NCBI GenBank assembly: GCA_003117195.1
Contig: BDSI01000016.1
Location: 1,240,001-1,304,000, forward strand
Direction of reading: 5' to 3'
DNA: 64,000 nucleotides
Source: Eudorina sp. 2006-703-Eu-15
Lineage: Eukaryota; Chlorophyta; Chlorophyceae; Chlamydomonadales; Volvocaceae
This document shows positions 39,501 to 49,251 of this stretch, piece by piece. Position 1 is the first letter of the stretch. Every line of letters starts with the position of its first letter. Under the pieces are notes generated by a model that was not told the origin of the DNA, did no database searches, and worked only from the letters and a program-made list of their open reading frames with translations. Made by a program: the position numbers and the translations under genes.

Positions 39501-42500
39501 CGGATCCGCCCTGCGCTGACCTCTGGCCTCTGCCGTATACGGTGGCTTCTCATTCCGCATTCATACACCCCGAGCCGCACCCCACCGCCCCACCCCACCG
39601 TCCGCCCCGCCCCCCCACCCCCCCCAGGCACGTCGGGGGTGGTCCGCCGGGGTCTGTTGCGGCAGCCGGACGGCGGGTGGCGCTCCGTGGCGGTGAAGCT
39701 GCTCAACTCGCCCCCGGGGGAGCAGGCCACGGAGGCCTACAACCGCCACCTGCGGACGCTGGTGCAGGTGCGGCACCCCGGGGGGAAGGGGTTGAGGGGG
39801 AGGGGTGAGGGGGTGAGGGGGAGGGGGAGGGGGTGAGGGGGTGAGGGGGAGGGGGGAGGGGGTGAGGGGGTGAGGGGGAGGGGGGAGGGGTGTATTGACG
39901 CGACGGCGGAAGGTGAAGGAGGTTGGCCGCGGCTCACGCCACCGCCCAGGTAGGGCAGCCCTGGGCATCGACCGTATTGGCATCTGTTGGCATCCACGGG
40001 CAACTAACCAATGAAACCGAAGACGACCCACCCACACCCTCGGGTAAACCTCGTCATGTGCCCCACTCACCCGGCCTGTCCCCCATCCCCTTTCCCCTCG
40101 CCGTTGCGGCGTCCGCCGCCGCTGGCTGCCCTATCCGCTGCCTCCCCCACCCCCGCCCCTGACGATTCCTCGCCCCGCCGATGCCGATTCCTCCTCCGCC
40201 GCCGCTGCTTCCCCCTCCTGCCGCCATCCCGCCCCCCCGCCCCCCCCGCCCCCCCGCCCCCCTCCCCCCCCCCCCGCCCCGCAGGAGGTGACCATCCTGG
40301 GCTCCCTGTGCCACCCCAACATCGTGCAGCTGCTGGGCGGCTCGCTGCACCCCGGGGCCTCCTTCCTCGTGGAGGAGCTCTGCGGACGGACCCTCAGCCA
40401 CGCCATCTACGACTGTGGGTCGGGCAGGGGGGGGGGCATAGGAAATTGGGCGGGGGGAGGGGGGGCGGGGGGGAGGGGGGGCGGGGGTGCTTCGCTGGCC
40501 TCAATTGACAGAAGGCAGGGAGGGGGTGCGCCCGAGCGGTTTCACGGGGACTCCTCAGACGTGAGGCGGGAGCGTCCAGACGTGAACCCATCCCCACCCC
40601 GGCATTTAAGATATAATAACGGCACACACCCACACCCACACCCACAACCGCACCCATACCCACACCCACATGCCCACACCCACACCCACACCCACACCCA
40701 CACCCACACCCACACCCACACCCACACCCACACCCACACCCACACCCACACCCACACCCACACCCACACCCACACCCACACCCACACCCACACCCACACC
40801 CACACCCACACCCACACCCACACCCACACCCACACCCACACCCACACCCACACCCACATGCCCGCACCCACATGCCCGCACCCGCACCCGCACCCGCACA
40901 CCCCCACGCAGCCAACACGCCGTACGACCTGGAGCTGGTGCTGCGGTGGAGCTGCGACATCGCGCGCGGCCTGGCCTTCCTGCACCCCAACATCATGCAC
41001 CGCGACCTCAAGCCCTCCAACGTGCTGCTGGACGAGGGCGGGGTGGCCAAGATCTCGGACTTCGGGCTGGCGAGGTTCAAGGCGCACACCACGCTGCACA
41101 CGCGGGACGCGGAAGTGGGCACGGTGAGAGGCCAGGGAGGGAGGGAGGGGAGAGAGGGGGGGGAAGAGGGGGGAGGGAGGGATATAGGAAAAATTTGTAC
41201 ATATCAAATTTGTACATATTCAAACTGCGCTGCTGCCAGAGCAAAGGGAAAGGGAGGGAGGGAGGGAGGGAGGGAGGGAGGGAGGGGGGGGAGGGGGGCT
41301 GTCTTTATTGACAAAAGGGAGGACCCACCTGTACCTGTACCTAGGGGAAACGGGAGGACGAAACGGGAGCGGGAAGGGGGATGTGGGTTCAGCCTCTAAA
41401 CTTCAGAGGGAGGGATAGGTGGGTGGACTGGGACGTGTCTGTCACAGGAGGGAGGGATGTATCAGAGGTCAGGGGAAATGGGAGGCTAGGGCTACGTCAA
41501 TGGTGTGCCCGTACAAAGGAAATTGAGCCGCGAGGTGTGTGTCCGTGTGTGTTTAGAGAAGAGACCCGACCGACCCGTGTGTGTTTAGAATTGCAACCCG
41601 CCCGCCCGCCCGATCCCAGGTGGCAATATACTTACCATAGAACCTGTGTGTGTGTGTGTGTGTGTGTCCGTTTGTACGGCAGGACTTGGCGTGACGTGTC
41701 CCGCACCTGGTCGCAACGGGGGCCCCCGGAAGCGGCGCCCAGTCCGTCGTGCACCCCCTGCTCCGAGACCACCCATCTCTGTGCACCCCCTGCTCCGAGA
41801 CCACCCGTCTCTGCCTCCCCCGCCTGACTGCCGCTTTCCCCTGCCCCCGCTGATCCCACTGCGCCCTCTTCCATCCCCCCCAACTCACCGTTGACCTCCC
41901 CCTCCTCCCCTTCCCCCTCCTCCCCTTCCCCCTCCTCCCTCCCCCTCCTCCCTCCCCCTCCTCCACCCCCCCTCCTCCACCCCCACCCCCGCGCCACATC
42001 ACCTGCGGCGTGTTGCGGCCTGCGGCGGGTGATTAACCGCGGCTGGCTGTGCCCCGCCCGCTCCTTTTGTGGCCCCGCTCCCCCGTCCGGCTCCCCAACG
42101 CCCCGCCCGACGCGCTCTCGCCCCTCCAACCGCCTGCACACCTCCAGACGTGCTACATGGCCCCCGAGGTAAGGACGAGGAGGACTAGACGAGCCCCGAA
42201 CGAGCCCGAGGCTGGGCAGGGCGGGTCTCGGGGCTGGTGCCGCCCAGCAGCCCCCTTGGCTGCGGGCGGGTGATGCCCAGCTGGCGGGTCGGCGTGCTCC
42301 TTCGGGGCATACGGGGGCCAGAGGGATACCTGGGAGGCGGGGTACTAGGTGCTGATGACATCCTAAGGGTCGCCAATGGTCGCCGCCTTGTACGACATAT
42401 ACGGCACAAGGCACGTGTATGTGTACCCGGCGCTGACACCGCCCTTGTCCCTCCCCGCCCCTGACACCGCCCCCGCCCCGCCCCCGCCCCCGCCCCGCCC

Positions 42501-43897
42501 CCGCCCCCGCCCCGCCCCCGCCCCGCCCCCGCCCCCGCCCCGCCCCCGCCCCCGCCCCCGCCCCCGCCCCCGCCCCCGCCCCCGCCCCTGACCATCCTGA
42601 CCACCCCGCCCCCCGCCCCCCCCTTCAGTGCTTCGTGTCCGCCGACGTCAAGGTGACCGCTGCGTGCGATGTGTACAGCCTGGCGGTGCTGATCAACGAG
42701 ATGGCCACCCGCTGCCGCCCCTGGAGCGGCGTGCGGACCGCCGTGGTGGGCTTCAAGGTGGCGGTGGTGGGCGAGCGACCCGACCTGCCGGCCGAGGACA
42801 GCGCACTGTGCTCGCCGGGTAGGGAGGGAGGGGGGGCAAGAGGGAAGGGGGAAGGGGGAGGGGTGCGGTTGGAGGAGGGTAGGGAGGGAAGGGGGTAGGG
42901 CGGGGCGGGGCAGTGCTTCATGAATGTATTTCGTCACGCCTTACAACGGCGACGTCGACCCCCCGGAGGACAACCACGGCCCAGTCGGCGACCGTTCGCG
43001 GTTTCGCTTGTCGTTGATTGACATTGACAGAGGGCGGGGGGTGGGGTGCGGTGCGGTGCGGTGCGGGAGGGGGGTCCGGGCAGGGTAAGCCGTACCTGGA
43101 GGGGTGCGCGTTCGGGGGCATGCTGGCGCGAGAGCCACCACCCTTTGCAGGGGAAAGGTCAGGGGTGATATTCTAATATACCTCAATCATCATCCCATCC
43201 GAAGGGATGCAACACATGGAGGAGGAGGTGTAGCGGTTTGCCGCCCACAGTCCACCATTTGACAGGGAGAGGGCCAGGGAGAGGACCAGGGAGAGGGCCA
43301 GGGAGAGGGCCGCAACTGCGGCCCCGCTAGCGCGGGGGGGGAGGGGGGAGGGGGCCGCGCCCGAGTCCCTCTCGGCCGCTTCGGTGCATCATCCGCCTTG
43401 CCCTCACTGAGCACACCGTGCAACCCTTCCCCTCCCACCCCCGACCCGGGGGCCGCCCGGCAGGTCTCCGTCAGCTGATCCAGGACTGCTGGGCCCAGAG
43501 GCCCGAGGACCGGCCCTGCAGCGCCGAGGTGCTGGCCCGACTGCAGGCGCTGCATGCGGAGGCGAAAGCGGGCGCCGCCGCAGCGGCAGGAACCGCCACC
43601 GCCGCCAGCGCCGTCACCGACACCGCCGCCGCTGCCACCGGCACAAGCACCACCACCAGCACCACGAGCCTGGCACCACCGCCCTCCACGGCCTCGCCCT
43701 CAGCGCCAACGCAGCCGGCAGCATATCAGGTACCCGGTGACACGGCTGCGGCGGTGACCCACGGGTCAGCAAAGGGCCCGGCGGCGGAGGAACCCGCCGC
43801 CGCGGCAGCGGCAGCATCAGCATTAGCATCAGGTGTTGCGGAATCTGGGCCGACGGACGCTGGGGCTCGGCGGGGCTCGGCGGGTGGTGCGGGGTAG
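27549..43897 (+). CDS. Receptor-like TKL protein kinase with Cys-rich lectin-like ectodomain, ~1894 residues
   Basis: Single-pass receptor kinase. Best exon set: 27549-28041, 28502-28773, 29363-29732, 30182-30354, 30731-30783, 31427-31742, 32338-32582, 32835-32944, 33425-33510, 34098-34221, 34778-34872, 35493-36035, 36537-37215, 37974-38467, 38886-39390, 39628-39767, 40285-40414, 40912-41123, 42148-42168, 42629-42818, 43464-43897 (5685 nt, phases match). A signal peptide covers about residues 1-24. The extracellular part has many Asn-X-Ser/Thr sites, a C-type-lectin-like start ([17 protein letters not shown]), a CG..CP..CC..CG..C cluster near 530-560, and a jacalin-like end ([20 protein letters not shown]). 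A Pro/Ser stalk and a Gly-rich membrane helix lie near 1072-1095. The kinase (about 1520-1780) has VAVK (Lys ~1543), [12 protein letters not shown] (Asp ~1641), DFG and APE, so it should be active. Target and ligand are unknown. The exon 1/2 and 14/15 junctions are the weakest. Confidence 0.9.
28254..28350. repeat. 26-nt minisatellite, ~3.7 copies, in receptor-kinase intron 1
   Basis: Unit CCACTCAAACGGGAGGCCCT plus GCCWTG, repeated at 28254, 28280 and 28306, then a truncated copy at 28332. Confidence 0.93.
30854..31060. repeat. GGGGCTGGGGCTTG minisatellite in a receptor-kinase intron
   Basis: More than a dozen GGGGCTGG/GGCTTGGG units in the intron after the exon ending at 30783. It is strongly G-rich on the coding strand, so G-quadruplex formation is possible. 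Confidence 0.93.
32650..32728. repeat. 15-nt minisatellite (TGGTCTGGAATTGGT) in a receptor-kinase intron
   Basis: About five units with one internal GGAATT duplication, in the intron after the exon ending at 32582. Confidence 0.92.
33723..33990. repeat. (CCTA)/(CCCA) tetranucleotide array in a receptor-kinase intron
   Basis: About 270 bp of CCTACCTACCCA units with occasional CTTA, CCTC and CCGC variants, filling much of the intron 33511-34097. Confidence 0.95.
36048..36210. repeat. GAGGAGGGGGACTAGGGTATTG minisatellite (22-nt) in a receptor-kinase intron
   Basis: A 22-nt unit containing GGACTAGGGTATTGGAGGAG recurs about five times after a GGGA-rich lead, in the intron 36036-36536. Confidence 0.92.
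39775..39892. repeat. GGGTGAGGGGGAGG minisatellite in a receptor-kinase intron
   Basis: G-rich units GGGGTGAGGGGGAGGGG repeat through the first 120 nt after the exon that carries the invariant kinase lysine. Confidence 0.9.
40622..40910. repeat. (CCCACA)n hexanucleotide array in a receptor-kinase intron
   Basis: About 40 CCCACA units, with CGCACC and TGCCCA variants at the ends, run directly into the splice acceptor at 40909-40911. Confidence 0.95.
41749..41812. repeat. Perfect 32-nt tandem duplication in a receptor-kinase intron
   Basis: Two units beginning GTGCACCCCCTGCTCCGAGA differ at one position (CCCAT versus CCCGT). They lie in the intron between 41123 and 42148. Confidence 0.92.
42148..42168 (+). 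other. 21-nt micro-exon of the receptor kinase (TCYMAPE)
   Basis: Seven codons flanked by CTCCAG and GTAAGG encode the end of the kinase activation segment, including the APE motif. The reading phase is 0 on both sides. Without it the kinase would lack APE, so the call rests on domain continuity as well as on the splice sites. Confidence 0.9.
42465..42592. repeat. (CCCCCG/CCCCG)n array in a receptor-kinase intron
   Basis: Mixed CCCCCG and CCCCG units fill the last part of the intron preceding the exon at 42629. Confidence 0.93.
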
Positions 43898-44871
43898 GGG
43901 GCCGCGGCCGCGGCTGCGCTGCGCCCTCGGGGCCAGGGCGGGCGGCAGCTGGGCGGCGGTGTCGTCCCGGGTCCCGGGTCCAGACCGGGAGCGTTGGAGA
44001 GGCCCCACGTCCGCCTGCGTAGGGGGTTGCAGCGGGGAAGAGGGGGTTCCGACGGTGGGAGGGGCCCCGAGGGCACTGTGATCCGGAGGGCGAGGGTTGG
44101 GTGTGGTACTGGCAGGGGCTGGGGAAGGAGGGGAAAGGAGCACCAGCACTGCGCGGTGGTGGGTGCGGCATTGCAGTCGCCTGGCAGTGTGTGTGTGTGT
44201 GTGTGGATTCGGCAGAGGCTTTGCCGCTGGATCGGATGTGTGGCTACCGTGACGTGATGTCGTACGCACGTATGTACGGCGGAACGACCCGGCGTGGTTC
44301 CAACTCTCTAGGGTATCGCACGAGCGGCGGGGAACTAGGGGTCTTGTACGGCAACGCGATCCCGGTGGTGCCTCTCCGCGCTCCGCACTGTTGTTCTCTC
44401 GTGTTCTTTGTTTCTGTACAGAGGGTTTGTGAAATCGCGAGGGAGGAGAGGGAATGGGCGACCTTCTCGACTGACTGCTTTGCTTGCATCTCTTGCTGAG
44501 TGCGTGTGTGGCGCTGTGTGAGACGCCATGTGCCCCGCCCGCTGCTGTCAACAACATCGCATTTGGGGACGCGCGCGGGGCCTTCCATGGGACCACAGGG
44601 GTGCGGACCGGGCGACATCGGACCGCCTGCCTGCCTGCCTGCATGCCCACTGGGCTGCCAGCGGGGTTGGTTTAGCACTTGGTCACGCCCCGCACATCGA
44701 GCCCGGGAGCTCACCCTTTATCCGCCCCTTGTCTGCTCGCATGCACTGTGGCTCCTGGCCGGTCTGTGATGCTCCGCCGTCGTGCGCCGCATGTCGCGTG
44801 GGTCGGATGCCTGAAGGAGGGAATGGAAAGACCCCGTTGTTGACTCGAGTCCAGTTGCGTTTCTTGGTGGT

Positions 44872-44945
44872 TGGATGCATCGATGGATGGAGGGACGGAT
44901 GGATGGATGGATGGATGCATCGATGGATGGATGGAGGGACGGGAC
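44872..44945. repeat. (GATG)n-type satellite
   Basis: GATGGATG units mixed with GATGCATC and GAGGGACG variants. Confidence 0.88.
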
Positions 44946-45077
44946 GGGAGGGGAGGGGATGGAAAGCTGCTGTCTCTGGCGGGTCGCGTGCGGCGCCCGC
45001 GCGTACCGGCTGTGTACGGCGTTTCCTCCCGCCCCCGCCCCCACCTCCGCCCCCGGCCTATGCGCGGGTGCTGCGCC

Positions 45078-45125
45078 CGCAGCGCACATCACCGCAGCGC
45101 ACATCACCGCAGCGCACATCACCGC
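45078..45125. repeat. 15-nt tandem triplication (CCGCAGCGCACATCA)
   Basis: Three nearly perfect copies followed by a broken fourth copy (ACCGCGCC). Confidence 0.9.
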
Positions 45126-45669
45126 GCCACAGGGCACGGCAGTGGTCGCGGTCGCGGCCGTGGTCGCGGTCGTGAGGCGGACGGACGGATATCGACGCCA
45201 GCGCGGGGCTTTCGCCGTTTGTCGGGCGGTTAGCAGAGCCCGTTGGGGCGGGGGTGTCCGTTGGGGGGGGGTGTCCGTTGCAGCTGTGTGACCAACCGAC
45301 CGACCGACACGCTCCAAGGGGTGGGGACGGCGGCGGCCTCGCTGCCCCCTCGCTCGACATCCTCTTGGATCCTATCGGGACGGGCGGCGAGGGGTGGGGG
45401 CTGCGGGGTGATGGGGTACGGCAGGCGCCGGTGACAGCCCACAGCTGACATCCTGGACGTGGCTGGATCCAGGGGGCGCAGGCGGGGGGGGGGGAGGGAG
45501 CTGAGCTGGCAGCCGACGGCCGACATCCTGAGCGGAAGGGAGTGTCGCACCTAAGCCGTCCAGGGGGGGACCCTGGCTCATTTGGGGGCCGGTCGGACCC
45601 GCGGCTCCATGTCAGGTCAGCGTAAGCTCTATGAGACGAGTGAAATTTACAAGCAGTTGCCCTGGTTTT

Positions 45670-45674
45670 TGTAA
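45670..45674 (+). terminator. Possible distant TGTAA poly(A) signal for the receptor kinase
   Basis: First TGTAA on the + strand after the kinase stop at 43897, but 1.77 kb away. Either the 3' UTR is long or a variant signal is used. Confidence 0.3.
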
Positions 45675-48600
45675 ACCTTCGGCTTTGAGGTTTGTGTTTT
45701 TGGTGGTGTTAGTGTTGATGGTGGTGGTGGTTGTGATGGCGGTGGTTGTGATGATGGTGGTGGTGACGGCGCTGCAGGGGGGCAACAATGAACGCACCGA
45801 CTCGCAGCCCCGCCGCCAAGGGAACGGGACCTTAAACCTATATAAATTCATGAGCGCGGAGGGATGGCATGTTGTTGCGGTCGGTTGGATGCGGTTCATG
45901 GGCGATCCTTGGGTGCAGTAGGCTGGCGGTGGCAGGGCGGGGCGGGGGCGAAACACTAGGGTTTGCGGGGTAGGGGGGGTGGGGGCCGGTGATGTGCGGA
46001 CGGCTAGAGCTGATGGATGCCCATGCATGCAAGGCGGGTCAGGGCGGGTGAGGGCGGGTAGGGAATGGCGCAACAGTATGCGGAAGCTGTCTACCCTATG
46101 CGGCCCCTAAGGGGGAGGAGGGAAAGGAGGATGCGTCTCCGCACGATGTCGCCACCCTGGTCGAGAGAACGAGCGGGGGTCGGCGCAGGAGCGACTCGCG
46201 GCGACGCCACCTCGATTTCCGAGGCCTCAGGTTCCCATTAGCTCCCGTGGGCCCCACGACCCCCGTTGCCACCGGGGCCCTGCGACCACCACCGTGTGTA
46301 TTTATGTGTGGGCGTGGGGCGGGCGGGTGGGTGGGTGGGTGGGTGGGTCCTGCAGCCTGACGCTGTGTCGCCGCCGGAGTCCCGCTGTACGACACGGTGG
46401 TGTGGGGTCCGTTGCCGGCAGCGGGAGCCGGGGGTGCCAGCCTCGTAGCACGTGTGTGTGTGTGTGGGGGGGGCGCCGGGGCTTTTGGGGGAGGTGGACG
46501 GGAGTAGTAGGGGGCACACTCTTGAGCAAATGAAGACGCACCCATAATCAAACACAGAACCAAATCACAGCACGGCACCGCATTGTTGTCCACATGTCCA
46601 GGTGTGTAGCGCATGTCTAGGTCCGCACCCGGCTTGGGAGACGCACGTCATGGAGTGCAGCGCGCACCGAGCCGCTGATCTGATCTGGGGTTGTACCTTC
46701 TCTCCCACCAACGGATGTGAGCTTGGGGGAGCATGCTCTGCGCGAATAAGGTGTATCTGAAGCAGCAGTCCCGATCGCACCACTTGTAAAGCGCACTGGA
46801 GAGAACAGGCGATGAGCTGTCCGCCACAGCCCCGATCGAATCAGGAGCGGCCAGGTGCTTCCTGCCCCGTCAGCTGGTCGCGCGAAACCGCGCCGCCCCA
46901 GATCGCCTTATATACTGATTTCATCAATGGTATGGGCATTGAATCAATGGTTACGAATGCTGGCAGTTGATGACTCAAAGAAAATGGCTGGCGCAGGGGG
47001 CAGACAATTGAGTGGGTTCATGGGCTGATTCCGTCAGGCGGGGGGTCCCGGGAACAATTTTGCGGGTCGCTGGGTAATAGTATTACCGTAATACTACAGT
47101 CGCAGTGTTTCTATCTTAAATAAAAAGAATATTTTCGGGCTAAAAATTTCTATTTCCCGGACCCCCAAGAAACCTGCGAGATTTCATTTATTTGACGCTG
47201 TGGAGAGCCGGAAATCTGCCCTGCCAACTATTTTCCAGACTACCAAAAGGGCCTGGAAATCTGCAGGCGCAGGGGAAATTCCTGCGTCTTACACCTGTCA
47301 ACCAACTCCTGGTTACCCTCCCATATGCATCCGCGACGCAAGGAAAGTGCGCTCCAGGTCTCCAAGACTGAGAGTCTCTGTCGTAGCTGTGGTAGCAGTG
47401 GCCCTGTTGTCAAAACACGCAGAAACATTTCCGGCCTGCCTCGGAGGTTTTTATTTCCTGGCACCTGGGAAGCCCCCCAAATGGCGCGCTCCCCCTCACT
47501 CGGGCGGTGGGCCCTGCCAAAGGTTTTTTGGCTACTGATGGCAGGCCGGAAACCTGCGGAATTCTATTTCCCCGTTTTGGAAGATAGCAACTCTCCTACC
47601 ACGGTGGGTATAAGACGTTGATTGTTCGCCATCACGCGGGCCGGGACTGACCGATGGTCACAACCCGTTCACGTCCGGCTGCGTGCCTGTCTGTACCACT
47701 GTTCACATATCTGTCGTACCGTACCCGTTGGCCTCATGCTCTCTCTCTGCCGCCGCCGTGCCAACACCGCCGCAGAGCACCGAGCCCCGCGTTTCTACAG
47801 TTCACCTGCGCCGTCAGCTGCAGCTGGAGGTGCTGCGTGCACGTCGCTTCGGCCGTTCACCACAAGACAGCCTCGAGCTGGTCATCACTCGGGGCTGTCT
47901 GTGGTGAAACTACTGCTTTGCTGCGCCTTTTGGGTATTACTGTAATCTCCCTCATAGCAGTGTAGACATCGCTTGGTAGAATACACGTGTTGTACAGGCC
48001 ATTAATAAGATCGCGGAAACGCGTTCATTCGTACGCACCAGCGGCGGTACCTCGTGCGCCCTGCTTCCGCAGGGATTCCACACACAGCACTCCCAAACCC
48101 AAAAACACAGCAGATTCGCCGTGCCTCCCCCTCCGCATTCTCCGCGCCCCCACTTTTGCATGCCACAGTGATTAGTCAATGCAGCCCACTTCACCCAAAC
48201 CCGATCTTTAGATTATGATAACTGATGACGATACGTCATGCAGGGTTATGAGGCGTGCTATGACTGAGTATGACCCATTCCTTTCTCAGCTAGGCAGACA
48301 CACCACGTCACTTGACGCTCCGAAGCAAGAGCACACGAACCAGCGGGCGCTGTGCCGCCCACCCTGCACCGCCGCAACAATGTCAGCACCGCAGGAAGCA
48401 GAGTGCCGAGCCGCGCATCCCGCCCGCTCGTCCCATGCGCTCCGCTGGCCATCCCTGGACCAGGCAACCCCACAACATTATCAGGACTGACTGATGAGGC
48501 GTCTCTCGACCATCCAGCATCCCCACCAGTCGACCGCTAGGGCACATCTGCCGTCGGGTCGGCTGCCGCGCCGCTCAACTCGTCGTTCCATGCACTGTAC

Positions 48601-49251
48601 GCCCAAAGTCACACACCCACGCCACACTCCTCGTGCCGCCCCGCCCCGCCCTTCCATCCGCAACCCCGCCCGCCCAGCCCGGCCAACCACATAACATTCG
48701 AGTAAATGGTATCGAAACGTACCAACGCATGCGCGCGCAAATACTTCACACTTACTTCCACACAGAGCACACAGCACACACGGGCGGTGCGCGAAGCTCC
48801 CAGTCCACGACAACCCTGGGAGCAAACGCACCTACCCGCAGTGTAGGCAGTGTATGGTGAGGAAGCCTCGGCTGTCACCGGGGCTGTCACCGATGACCCG
48901 CGGGGTCCGCTGTAACATCCTAATAATAATACCCGCCCCAACCGGAGACCGAGCATCCTTAAAGCCTACAAACAAACAGGACAGAACTGAACAACAACAA
49001 GCACATGTACCGAAACCGAGGACGAAAAGACGGATGACACGGCCACCACCTGCTGCTGCTGCTCTCTCGCGATTAAGTTTTGGCCGGAGCAGCTCTTGCA
49101 TCGACGCGTCGCTCCAGACACGAACTCCAGCGCCCTCTTTCTATTCTAGAGAGGCGCGAGCGGGAAGGAGTGTACGGGCACACACAATTCACATGCTGTC
49201 CACTGGCGTCCCTCCGCGCCGTAGAGCAGATCCTTGAGACGTGCGCGGCGA

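Larger units (their letters stand above)
43898..49251. other. Gene-poor 5.3-kb stretch between receptor kinase and phosphate transporter
   Basis: The two flanking genes converge on this stretch. I recognise no coding region. It contains a GATG-rich satellite (44872-44945), a 15-nt triplication (45078-45125), a GTGGTGGTT-rich tract near 45700-45780 and an AT-richer segment with recurring GGAAAYCTGC words (47080-47580). Candidate poly(A) signals are far from their genes: TGTAA at 45670 (+) for the kinase and at 47293-47289 (-) for the transporter. Confidence 0.55.

Noticed and set aside
40620..40910. Pro-Thr and Val-Trp repeat proteins
   Set aside because: Artefacts of the CCCACA array, which lies inside a kinase intron bounded by good splice sites.
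47074..47086. Geminivirus-like origin nonanucleotide
   Set aside because: TAATAGTATTAC has extra bases compared with TAATATTAC and there is no Rep-like gene nearby.
47200..47538. 112-codon plus-strand frame
   Set aside because: It starts with GTG, shows no family resemblance and lies among the repeated GGAAAYCTGC words.
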